Shown here one piece after another: positions 1 through 5,785 of a stretch of 7,402 nt of DNA. Position 1 is the stretch's first letter; each line of letters begins with the position of its first letter. Under the pieces are notes generated by a model. That model was not told the origin of the DNA and did not search any database. It was given only the letters and a program-made list of their open reading frames with translations. The DNA is from Chloroflexota bacterium (GTDB lineage Bacteria > Chloroflexota > Dehalococcoidia > SM23-28-2 > RBG-16-64-32): NCBI GenBank assembly GCA_022563285.1, contig JADFNQ010000060.1, forward strand, positions 1-7,402. The letters are read 5' to 3'. The position numbers were made by a program, and so were the translations under genes.

Positions 1-206
1 TGGAGGTAGTGAACCGCGTGTTCTCGCCGACCGAGCAGGAGTTCGCTGAGGCGAAAGAGGTAGTCCGTGTTCTGGAGAAGGAGGGGATCGCTAAGGGCCG
101 CGCCGCCATCCCCGTGAACGGAAAGATGATCGATACACCGATCTACTGTCAGGCCAGGCGCCTTCTGCGATGGGCGGAGGCGGCCGGGACCGCGCCGAAG
201 GAGTAG
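1..206 (+). CDS. CoA-ester lyase, HpcH/HpaI aldolase / CitE family, C-terminal end only (5' truncated by window edge)
   Basis: The reading frame is open to the left edge (first full codon at 3), so the GTG at position 9 is internal and this is the last 67 codons of a longer gene. The visible residues match the tail of CitE-like lyases: a start resembling the usual IHPSQI..INRVFSP stretch (here EVVNRVFSPTEQEF), an Ala/Glu-rich helix, then the VNGKMIDTPIYCQARRLL segment that resembles the family's C-terminal dGKMID.P....A motif. Members of this family cleave or form malyl-CoA, methylmalyl-CoA or citramalyl-CoA (acetyl- or propionyl-CoA plus an oxo-acid) in the cytoplasm with Mg2+. The catalytic barrel lies outside the window, so substrate cannot be read. 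The stop codon is 3 bases before the acyl-CoA dehydrogenase start, which suggests one transcript. With a hydratase two genes downstream, malyl/methylmalyl-CoA or citramalyl-CoA lyase activity is the best inference. Confidence 0.82.
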   Translation, partial: EVVNRVFSPTEQEFAEAKEVVRVLEKEGIAKGRAAIPVNGKMIDTPIYCQARRLLRWAEAAGTAPKE

Positions 207-209
207 CTC

Positions 210-1382
210 ATGGCCACGCCGTCCCTGGTGACCCTCACCGAAGAGCAGCAGATGATCGTGTCTGAGGTGCGGCGCTTCGTGGAGAAGGAGGTGCTGCCCG
301 TCGCCACGGAGATGGAGCACGCCGACGAATACCCCGTCGACCTCGTGGAGCAGATGAAGGCGCTGGGGATGTTCGGCGCCACGATCCCTCAGGAGTACGG
401 TGGCCTGGACCTCCCGTTCGCCACCTACGCCGCTATCGTGGAGGAGCTGTCCCGAGGCTGGATGAGCCTGGGCGGCATCATCAACACCCACACGATGGTC
501 TCCTGGATGATCAAGACCTACGGCAGCGACGAGATGAAGTCGCGCCTGCTGCCCACAATGGCCACCGGCGAGCGGCGGGCCGGCCTGTGCATGACCGAGC
601 CCAACGCCGGCTCCGACCTGCAGGCGATCAACATGACCGCCGTCCGGGACGGGGACGACTACGTCCTCAACGGCACCAAGATGTTCGTGACCAACGGCGT
701 CCACGGTAAGCTGTTCGCCGTGCTCACCAAGACCGACCCCAAGGCCAAGCCGCGCTACAAGGGCATGAGCACGTTCATCGTGGAGAAGGAGCCTACGCCG
801 GGAATGACCGTGGGGCGGATAATCGAGAAGCTAGGCTACAAGGGGGTCGACACCACGGAGCTGTTCTTCGAGGACGCCCGGGTGCCAGCAGCTAACCTGG
901 TGGGAGGCGAGGAGGGGCAGGGCTGGTATCACATCATGTCCACGATAGAGATCGGCCGGATCAACGTGGCCTCGCGGGCCGTGGGGGTGGCCACGGCTGC
1001 CTTCGAGGACGCCATCAAGTACGCCAAGCAGAGGCACGCCTTCGGCCAGCCGATCGCCAACCACCAGGCGATCCAGATCATGCTGGCGGAGATGGCGACG
1101 AAGATCGAGGCGGCGCGGCTGCTTACCCGGGCCGCCGCCGCCAAGAAAGACGCCGGCGAGCGGACGGACCTGTGGGGAGGGATGGCCAAGCTGTTCGCTA
1201 CGGAGACCGCCCAGGAGGTCGCCCTGCAGGCGATGCGCATCCACGGCGGTTACGGCTACACCACGGAGATGCGGGTGGAGCGGTACTACCGCGACACTCC
1301 CTTCATGCTCGTGGGTGAAGGTACAAACGAGATCCAGAAGCTGGTTATAGCCCGCAACCTGCTCAAGATGTACGGAGACTAG
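210..1382 (+). CDS. Acyl-CoA dehydrogenase (FAD-dependent), possibly methylsuccinyl-CoA or short branched-chain specific
   Basis: This is a full-length 390-residue acyl-CoA dehydrogenase, the usual size for short- and medium-chain members. It has an N-terminal helical domain (about 1-120), a middle beta domain with the flavin/substrate signature LCMTEPNAGSD at 126-136, and a C-terminal helical domain. The C-terminal domain carries RHAFGQPI (275-282, with the conserved FAD-binding Arg), IHGGYGY (344-350) and GEGTNEIQ (369-376). Glu370 in that last motif aligns with the catalytic base. The enzyme oxidises the alpha-beta bond of an acyl-CoA and passes electrons to ETF. The ATG at 210 is supported by AAGGAG at 198-203, which overlaps the lyase stop codon and suggests translational coupling. 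The gene starts 3 bases after the lyase and ends 2 bases before the MaoC gene, pointing to methylsuccinyl-CoA (to mesaconyl-CoA) or isovaleryl/isobutyryl-CoA as substrate. At 390 residues it lacks the long N-terminal extension of proteobacterial methylsuccinyl-CoA dehydrogenases, so specificity is open. Confidence 0.95.
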   Translation: MATPSLVTLTEEQQMIVSEVRRFVEKEVLPVATEMEHADEYPVDLVEQMKALGMFGATIPQEYGGLDLPFATYAAIVEELSRGWMSLGGIINTHTMVSWMIKTYGSDEMKSRLLPTMATGERRAGLCMTEPNAGSDLQAINMTAVRDGDDYVLNGTKMFVTNGVHGKLFAVLTKTDPKAKPRYKGMSTFIVEKEPTPGMTVGRIIEKLGYKGVDTTELFFEDARVPAANLVGGEEGQGWYHIMSTIEIGRINVASRAVGVATAAFEDAIKYAKQRHAFGQPIANHQAIQIMLAEMATKIEAARLLTRAAAAKKDAGERTDLWGGMAKLFATETAQEVALQAMRIHGGYGYTTEMRVERYYRDTPFMLVGEGTNEIQKLVIARNLLKMYGD

Positions 1383-1384
1383 CC

Positions 1385-1867
1385 ATGGCCCAGTTCGGAC
1401 GTTACTTCGAGGAGTTCAACGTCGGCGACGTGTACAAGCACTGGCCCGGCCGCACGATCACGGAGTCCGACGACATGTTGTTCTGCATGCTGACGATGAA
1501 CCACCATCCCCTGCACATCGACGCCAACTACGCCAAGGACAGCGACTACGGCCGCCAGGTGGTGGTGGGCAACCTCGTAGTGGACATCGCCATGGGCCAG
1601 AGTGTTCCCGACGTCAGCGGAAAAGCGCTGGCCAACCTGGGGTTCGAGAAGATCGAATTTCTCGCCCCCACCTTCCACGGCGACACAATCTACTCGGAGT
1701 CGGAGGTGTTGGAGAAGAAGGAATCGTCATCGCGGCCCGACCGGGGCATCGTCAGCGTGGAGACACGGGCGCATAACCAGGAGGGGAAGCTGTTGATGCG
1801 GTTCCGCCGCTCGGTGATGGTCGCCAAGCGTCCGGCGGGCGAGGCGGGAGCGGAGACGCCGAAGTAA
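1385..1867 (+). CDS. MaoC-like hot-dog hydratase/dehydratase (mesaconyl-CoA or itaconyl-CoA hydratase-like)
   Basis: A 160-residue single hot-dog domain protein. It opens with the MaoC-type stretch GRYFEEFNVGDVYKHWPGRTI (residues 5-25, broken here as GRYFEEFNVGD then a Pro-Gly turn and TITESD). The hydratase signature is at 37-46 as TMNHHPLHID. In the canonical (R)-specific enoyl-CoA hydratase motif (D-x-N-P-L-H) the first Asp and the Asn are here Asn39 and His41, while Pro42 and His44 remain. I recall an Asn in that place in the mesaconyl/itaconyl-CoA hydratase-like branch rather than in PhaJ-type enzymes. The family hydrates a C=C bond of an unsaturated acyl-CoA. Proteobacterial and Chloroflexus mesaconyl-CoA hydratases are about twice this length (double hot-dog), so this would act as a dimer. 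The last dozen residues (Ala/Gly/Glu-rich) look disordered. The ATG sits 2 bases after the dehydrogenase stop, with GGAG at 1374-1377 inside the upstream gene. Confidence 0.88.
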   Translation: MAQFGRYFEEFNVGDVYKHWPGRTITESDDMLFCMLTMNHHPLHIDANYAKDSDYGRQVVVGNLVVDIAMGQSVPDVSGKALANLGFEKIEFLAPTFHGDTIYSESEVLEKKESSSRPDRGIVSVETRAHNQEGKLLMRFRRSVMVAKRPAGEAGAETPK

Positions 1868-1890
1868 CCCCGTCTAGGGGGAGGCAGCGT

Positions 1891-3567
1891 ATGGCGGAGA
1901 AGCAAGAGCTGGAGCGGATCGCGGAGGAGAGGAAGCGGTGGGAGGAGACCACGCTCAAGAAGGCGCTGGACCGCGCCGGCGAGCGTTCGGACGTGGACTT
2001 CCGCACCAGCTCCACCGAGACCCGGACCCTGTACACCCCCCCGGACATCGCGGACACGGACTACGGCCGCGATGTAGGCTTCCCGGGCGAGTACCCCTAC
2101 ACCCGCGGGGTGCAGCCGACCATGTACCGCGGCCGCCTGTGGTCCATCCGCCAGTACGCCGGCTACGGCACCGCCGAGGAGACGAACGAGCGGTTCAAGT
2201 TCCTGCTCAAGGAGGGCCAGCGCGGCCTCTCCGTCGCCTTTGATCTGCCCACTCAGCTAGGGTACGATTCCGGCGACCCGATGTCGGAGGGGGAGGTGGG
2301 CAAGGTGGGGGTGGCGATCGACACCCTCCACGACATGGAGACGACGTTCGACGGCATCCCCCTGGACCAGATCAGCACCTCGATGACGATAAACGCCCCC
2401 GCGGCGATTCTCGTGGCGATGTATGCCGTGGTGGGCCAGAAGCAGGGCGTTCCCAACGACAAGATCCAGGGCACCGCCCAGAACGACGTGCTCAAGGAGT
2501 ACGTGGCCCGCGGCACCTATATCTATCCGCCGCGGCCCTCGCTGCGGCTGGCCGCCGACCTGATGGCCTACTGCGCCAAGGAGCTGCCCCGGTTCAACAG
2601 CATCAGCATCAGCGGCTACCACATCCGCGATGCGGGCTCCAGCGCCGTCCAGGAGATGGCGTTCACCTTCGCCAACGCGATCGCCTACATCGACGCGGCA
2701 CTGGAGCGGGGCGTTGAGATCGATAGCTTCGCGCCGCGCATCTCCTGGATCTTCAACACGCAGAACAACCTCCTGGAGGAGATCGCCAAGTACCGCGCCC
2801 TGCGCCGGATGTGGGCCAAGATCATGCGCGAGCGTTACGGCGCCAAGGACAGCCGTTCCTGGATATTCCGCACCCACGTGCAGACCGGGGGCGCCACCCT
2901 CACCGCCCAGCAGCCGGAGTTGAACATCGTGCGGGCGACGCTGCAGGCGCTGGCCAGCGTCCTGGGCGGTGTGCAGTCGCTGGCGCTATCCTGCTACGAC
3001 GAGGCGCTGGCGCTGCCCACGGAGGAGGCCCAGCGCATCGCGGTGCGTACCCAGCAGATCATCGCCTTCGAGAGCGGCGTCACCGACACGGCCGACCCCC
3101 TGGGCGGCTCCTACTACATCGAGTGGCTGACGAACGAGCTGGAGAAGGGGGCGTGGGAGTACCTGGACCGCATCGAGGACATGGGCGGGGCGGTCTCCGC
3201 CATCGAGTCAGGGTACATCCAGCGGGAGATCCAGGAGGCGTCCTGGGCCTACCAGCGCGCTGTGGACGAGGGGAAGAAGACGGTTGTGGGGGTGAACAAG
3301 TTCCAGGTGGAGGAGGAGTCGCAGATGATCTTTCGGGTGAACCCGGAGGCGGAGCGGGTGCAGATCAAGAAGCTGGAGGCGTTCAAGAAGCAGCGCGATG
3401 GCGCCGCCGTGGAGGCCGCCCTCATGCGGCTGGACGACATCTGCCGCGACGGCGAGAACCTGATGTACCCGATCATGGAGGCGGTACGGGTCTACGCGAC
3501 CCTGGGCGAGATCTGCGACGTGATGCGTAAAGCATTCGGAGACTACCGCGCTCCGACGGCCGTGTAG
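1891..3567 (+). CDS. mcmA1: Methylmalonyl-CoA mutase-type catalytic subunit (alpha chain without B12-binding domain)
   Basis: The 558 residues hold an N-terminal linker (1-60) and a substrate-binding TIM barrel (about 65-550), with no C-terminal cobalamin domain. This is the length of separate-subunit mutases (McmA1, IcmA, HcmA), which need a B12-binding partner of about 130-150 residues; none is encoded here. The enzyme interconverts acyl-CoA carbon skeletons by an adenosyl-radical mechanism. Residue numbers happen to match the Propionibacterium shermanii alpha chain. Tyr89 (in RQYAG), Gln197, Arg207 (in KEYVARGTY) and His244 (in SISISGYH) are all kept. As I recall, isobutyryl- and 2-hydroxyisobutyryl-CoA mutases lose Tyr89 and have Gln at 207, so a carboxylated substrate such as methylmalonyl-CoA is favoured. 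Tyr75 is replaced by Gln (GVQPTMY) and Thr85 by Ser. The ATG has GGGGGAGG at 1877-1884, 6 bases upstream. Ethylmalonyl-CoA mutase is less likely because its segment differs (RTYAGHS-like, from memory) and it carries the B12 domain. Confidence 0.93.
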   Translation: MAEKQELERIAEERKRWEETTLKKALDRAGERSDVDFRTSSTETRTLYTPPDIADTDYGRDVGFPGEYPYTRGVQPTMYRGRLWSIRQYAGYGTAEETNERFKFLLKEGQRGLSVAFDLPTQLGYDSGDPMSEGEVGKVGVAIDTLHDMETTFDGIPLDQISTSMTINAPAAILVAMYAVVGQKQGVPNDKIQGTAQNDVLKEYVARGTYIYPPRPSLRLAADLMAYCAKELPRFNSISISGYHIRDAGSSAVQEMAFTFANAIAYIDAALERGVEIDSFAPRISWIFNTQNNLLEEIAKYRALRRMWAKIMRERYGAKDSRSWIFRTHVQTGGATLTAQQPELNIVRATLQALASVLGGVQSLALSCYDEALALPTEEAQRIAVRTQQIIAFESGVTDTADPLGGSYYIEWLTNELEKGAWEYLDRIEDMGGAVSAIESGYIQREIQEASWAYQRAVDEGKKTVVGVNKFQVEEESQMIFRVNPEAERVQIKKLEAFKKQRDGAAVEAALMRLDDICRDGENLMYPIMEAVRVYATLGEICDVMRKAFGDYRAPTAV

Positions 3568-3598
3568 CCGGCGCAACAGAACAGGGGGGAGGGTCACC

Positions 3599-4348
3599 GT
3601 GTCCTGTCTGAACCACGATAAGGTCGCCATCGTCACCGGCAGCTCCCGGGGGCTGGGCCGGGCCATCGTGCGAGAGCTTGCCGACCACGGCTGCAAGGTA
3701 GTGATCAACTACTTCCAGAGCAAGGAGCTTGCGGAGCAGCTAATGGCGGAGCTCAAAGACAAGGGCCAGGAGGCGATCAGCGTGCGGGCAGGCGTGGCCC
3801 ATCCCAACGATGTCCAGAACCTGATCGATACGACAGTCAAGGAGTTCGGCGGCATCGATATCCTGGTGAACAACGCCGGCGTTAACAGGGACCGGACCAT
3901 CCGCCGCATGTCGGCGGAGGAGTGGCAGGAGGTGATCGCCACCGACCTGAGCAGCGTCTTCTACTGCACCAACGCGGCGCTGCCGCACATGATCGAGCGC
4001 GGCGGCGGCCACATCGTCAACATGTCGTCGATCGTGGGGCAGATGGGGAACCTGGGACAGTCCAACTACGCCGCCGCCAAGGCGGGGATCGTCGGCTTCA
4101 CGAAGTCGGCGGCGCAGGAGTTTGCCCGCTTCAACATCACCGTAAACGCCTTGTGCCCGGGCTTCATCGCGACGGAGATGGTGACCGAGCTGAGCGAGGA
4201 GGTGCAGCAGGCGTTGCTGGCGAAGATCCCTCTGGGCCGCTTCGGCAAGCCGGAGGAGGTGGCCCGCCTCTGCCGCTTCCTGGTGGCCGAGGGTGACTTC
4301 ATAACCGGCGCCCAGATCAACATCAACGGCGGCATGTACCTCCAGTAG
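3599..4348 (+). CDS. Short-chain dehydrogenase/reductase, FabG/PhaB-like 3-oxoacyl reductase
   Basis: A classical SDR of 249 residues. It has the Rossmann dinucleotide motif TGSSRGLG (13-20), NNAG (91-94), catalytic Ser144 in NMSSIVG, Tyr157 and Lys161 in NYAAAKAG, PGFIATEM (187-194) and a FabG/PhaB-type end (NINGGMYLQ). The predicted role is NAD(P)H-dependent reduction of a 3-oxoacyl thioester. Beside acyl-CoA genes rather than ACP genes, acetoacetyl-CoA reductase or a 3-hydroxyacyl-CoA dehydrogenase is more likely than fatty-acid synthesis. The active-site Asn of the family (in TNLSSVF of E. coli FabG) is Asp116 here (codon GAC in ATDLSSVF), which is unusual. The start is GTG with a strong purine-rich ribosome site (AGGGGGGAGGG, 3583-3593) 5 bases upstream; no better start exists nearby. 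It follows the mutase by 31 bases with no terminator seen, so it is probably the last gene of the operon. Substrate is not determined. Confidence 0.93.
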   Translation: MSCLNHDKVAIVTGSSRGLGRAIVRELADHGCKVVINYFQSKELAEQLMAELKDKGQEAISVRAGVAHPNDVQNLIDTTVKEFGGIDILVNNAGVNRDRTIRRMSAEEWQEVIATDLSSVFYCTNAALPHMIERGGGHIVNMSSIVGQMGNLGQSNYAAAKAGIVGFTKSAAQEFARFNITVNALCPGFIATEMVTELSEEVQQALLAKIPLGRFGKPEEVARLCRFLVAEGDFITGAQININGGMYLQ

Positions 4349-4365
4349 CCACCACTCCTCGTACG

Positions 4366-4662
4366 ATGTCCGCAGACGCCCGCTCGCACCAGACCGATAA
4401 GCGACCCGCCCCGCGGCCGACGATACCTCTGCGCCGCCTGTTCCTCCTGACGGTGCTTACGGCGGCGCTCGCCTTTGTCCTCCAGGTCGTGCTCGCCGCC
4501 ACGAGCGTCCCGGCGGCGGTGGCTCTCAACCTGCTCCTAGTCCCCATCGCCGCCGGCGCGGTGATCTTCCTGGGGCTGAGGCCGTACCCCGCGGCCGGCC
4601 GCCTGCGGCTGGCCATGATGGTGACGGTGGCGCTATTCCTGGCGGGCCTTACGATCGGCTAG
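4366..4662 (+). CDS. Small three-helix membrane protein, unknown function
   Basis: I do not recognise this 98-residue protein. After a charged, Pro/Arg-rich N-terminus (1-24) come three hydrophobic segments at about 25-46, 49-71 and 79-97, with Arg/Pro-containing turns (LRPYPAAGRLR) between the second and third. The Arg-rich ends suggest the N-terminus and the last loop lie in the cytoplasm. Third codon positions are overwhelmingly G or C, as in the neighbours, so I take it as real. The ATG begins 17 bases after the reductase stop. No Shine-Dalgarno sequence precedes it, and no alternative upstream start is available. It could be read as a tail of the operon or from its own weak promoter. It might be an accessory membrane subunit of something encoded elsewhere, but nothing in the sequence names a partner. 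Confidence 0.62.
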   Translation: MSADARSHQTDKRPAPRPTIPLRRLFLLTVLTAALAFVLQVVLAATSVPAAVALNLLLVPIAAGAVIFLGLRPYPAAGRLRLAMMVTVALFLAGLTIG

Positions 4663-4708
4663 CGCTGGCACCAGTGCGCTGCCCTCCCGTTGCTGCCGCG
4701 GTCAAGCG

Positions 4709-4714
4709 TATAAT
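4709..4714 (+). promoter_or_regulatory. -10 box (TATAAT), apparently of a leaderless gene
   Basis: A perfect TATAAT stands out in a GC-rich context. Only 5 bases separate it from the GTG at 4720, so transcription would begin at or within a base of the start codon. No good -35 box is seen at normal spacing; TTGCTG at 4690-4695 is only 13 bases away. This arrangement is typical of leaderless mRNAs. Confidence 0.6.
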
Positions 4715-4719
4715 CGGCG

Positions 4720-4995
4720 GTGTCGAATGGAGGTGCCGTGGGCGCTAGAACGTTCCTGATGCTCGGGGCCGCTTTCCTTCTCCTCGCCTGGACTGCGTCG
4801 GCCACGGGCCTGATCCGACGTGCGCCCGCTTTCCTGCGACTCCTCGTTGCCGCCATTTTCGTTCTTGCCGCCGTCCGAGTTGGGCTAAGCATCGCCATCA
4901 TCGCATTCGACGTATCGCCCATCTCGCTTCTGATCCCGATTTCGCTCGGCATCCTGGCCTGGTGGCTGAGGCCGGGACGCAGTCTAGACCCCTAG
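4720..4995 (+). CDS. Small three-helix membrane protein, unknown function
   Basis: This is a 91-residue protein I cannot assign. Three hydrophobic segments run at about 10-30, 38-62 and 65-86, with an Arg-Arg turn (LIRRAP) after the first and a short basic end (WWLRPGRSLDP). The start is uncertain. GTG at 4720 lies 5 bases after TATAAT and would make a leaderless message. GTG at 4738 has GGAGGT at 4729-4734 but only 3 bases of spacing, which is tight. I prefer 4720. Codon third positions are less GC-rich than in the metabolic genes (several CTT, GTT, ATT codons), but the hydrophobic pattern and the promoter support a real gene. It resembles the upstream 98-residue gene in layout but not obviously in sequence. 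It converges with the minus-strand membrane gene. Confidence 0.6.
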   Translation: MSNGGAVGARTFLMLGAAFLLLAWTASATGLIRRAPAFLRLLVAAIFVLAAVRVGLSIAIIAFDVSPISLLIPISLGILAWWLRPGRSLDP

Positions 4996-4997
4996 AC
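4982..4997 (+). terminator. Short hairpin across the stop codon of the 91-residue membrane gene
   Basis: GTCTAG (4982-4987) and CTAGAC (4992-4997) form a perfect 6-bp stem with the 4-base loop ACCC. The TAG stop (4993-4995) is inside the right arm. No T-run follows, so it is not a standard intrinsic terminator. It may work as a 3' end stabiliser or a weak terminator together with the larger repeat at 5013-5049. Confidence 0.35.
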
Positions 4998-5012
4998 GAG
5001 CCATCCCTAACA

Positions 5013-5049
5013 GCGGCTCCGCGGTGGCCCCTCAATCAGAAGGAGCCGC
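5013..5049. terminator. GC-rich inverted repeat between convergent genes (possible bidirectional terminator)
   Basis: GCGGCTCC at 5013-5020 and GGAGCCGC at 5042-5049 are perfect 8-base inverted arms with a 21-base spacer. The repeat lies between the ends of two convergent genes, and the right arm overlaps the last codons of the minus-strand gene, whose stop is at 5036-5038. No T-run follows on either strand and the loop is long, so termination is plausible by position but not proven. Confidence 0.4.
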
Positions 5050-5785
5050 CGACCAACCCCCAGACACCATAGGTGTAGAAGGGCACCCAGAAGGCGCCGA
5101 AGACGGGCGCGGCTACGATCGTGAGGGCGTACGTAGTCCGGCCTGAATAACCGAGAAGGCGGAATATGAGCCAGCTCAACACCGGCCCGAGCAGCACCAT
5201 CGCCAGGAGGTTCGCCAACCAGCGCCTCGCCGGCCCGGCGGTGTCCGCAATGCTGCGTACCCAGCGCTCGAAGCCACGGCCGAGCCGGGCGAAGAACAGT
5301 AGAATCGCCAACACGACCGCGACGGCGGCGAGGAGTACCGCTATGTCGGCTCGGTGATCGACCGTCCAGTCCGCCATATCGCCGCCGGCAAGAGCGACGG
5401 CGAGCCCAACCGCGACCGCAACGCCGGAGGCGCCCAGCGCGGCGAGCAGCACGCCGATCCCGCTGCCTGTCAGCACGCGGTTCGATAGCCCGGTCAGGCG
5501 CCCGCGTTGCGAGTCGATCCAGGGCGACATGCGCGGCCAGAGGAAGTCTCTGCCCGCCAGGACGGCCACCCCCAGCAGGGCCCAGATGGCGATGAACGCG
5601 GCGAGCCCCCAGGCGAACCCGAGCCCCTCAACGAGAAGCACGATGTGGGCGATGAAGAGGGCTTCGCCCAGGACTAATTGCGCTGCAACCGGAATGGAAA
5701 CGAGAGAGAGGACAGCCACGCGGCGCAGGCCGGCTGCGCTGGCCACCTTAACTTCTGGAGATGTGCTCACTTCGATACGCCTCAC
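5036..5785 (-). CDS. Polytopic membrane protein, unknown function
   Basis: A protein of 249 residues (or 244) with about six hydrophobic segments: roughly 22-53, 58-77, 107-133, 146-166, 188-211 and 216-240. A hydrophilic loop at 79-103 (WPRMSPWIDSQRGR) and an Arg-rich one at 167-190 (ARLGRGFERWVRS) are probably cytoplasmic. The C-terminus is aromatic and glycine-rich (FWVPFYTYGVWGLVGG). I do not recognise a family motif. Two starts are possible: GTG at 5785 and GTG at 5770. Each has only a weak GAGG-type ribosome site about 9 bases upstream, so the sequence does not decide between them. Its stop converges on the plus-strand 91-residue gene across an inverted repeat. Upstream lie 160 bases of non-coding DNA shared with the end of the next minus-strand gene. 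A transporter or accessory membrane subunit is possible, but nothing specific supports either. Confidence 0.75.
   Translation of the reverse strand: MRRIEVSTSPEVKVASAAGLRRVAVLSLVSIPVAAQLVLGEALFIAHIVLLVEGLGFAWGLAAFIAIWALLGVAVLAGRDFLWPRMSPWIDSQRGRLTGLSNRVLTGSGIGVLLAALGASGVAVAVGLAVALAGGDMADWTVDHRADIAVLLAAVAVVLAILLFFARLGRGFERWVRSIADTAGPARRWLANLLAMVLLGPVLSWLIFRLLGYSGRTTYALTIVAAPVFGAFWVPFYTYGVWGLVGGSF

Noticed and set aside
2257..2877. Long open minus-strand frame (206 codons) inside the mutase gene
   Set aside because: It is a mirror of a GC-rich gene: its low-complexity Gly/Ala/Val/Arg/His composition has no domain pattern, while the plus strand encodes a clear mutase.
2811..3530. Plus-strand frame of 239 codons overlapping the mutase
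   Set aside because: Gly/Arg/Pro/Ala-rich translation typical of a +1 shadow; the mutase frame is intact across the whole stretch.
1891..3567. Identification of the mutase as ethylmalonyl-CoA or isobutyryl-CoA mutase
   Set aside because: It lacks the B12 domain and the motif expected of ethylmalonyl-CoA mutase, and it keeps Tyr89 and Arg207, which isobutyryl-CoA mutases replace by Phe and Gln.
3568..3598. Terminator or promoter between the mutase and reductase genes
   Set aside because: No stem-loop or -10/-35 pair was seen; the 31 bases are mostly the ribosome site.
4661..4680. Imperfect inverted repeat after the 98-residue gene (AGCGC ... GCGCT)
   Set aside because: The stem needs a 2-base bulge and has no T-run, so it is too weak to call a terminator.
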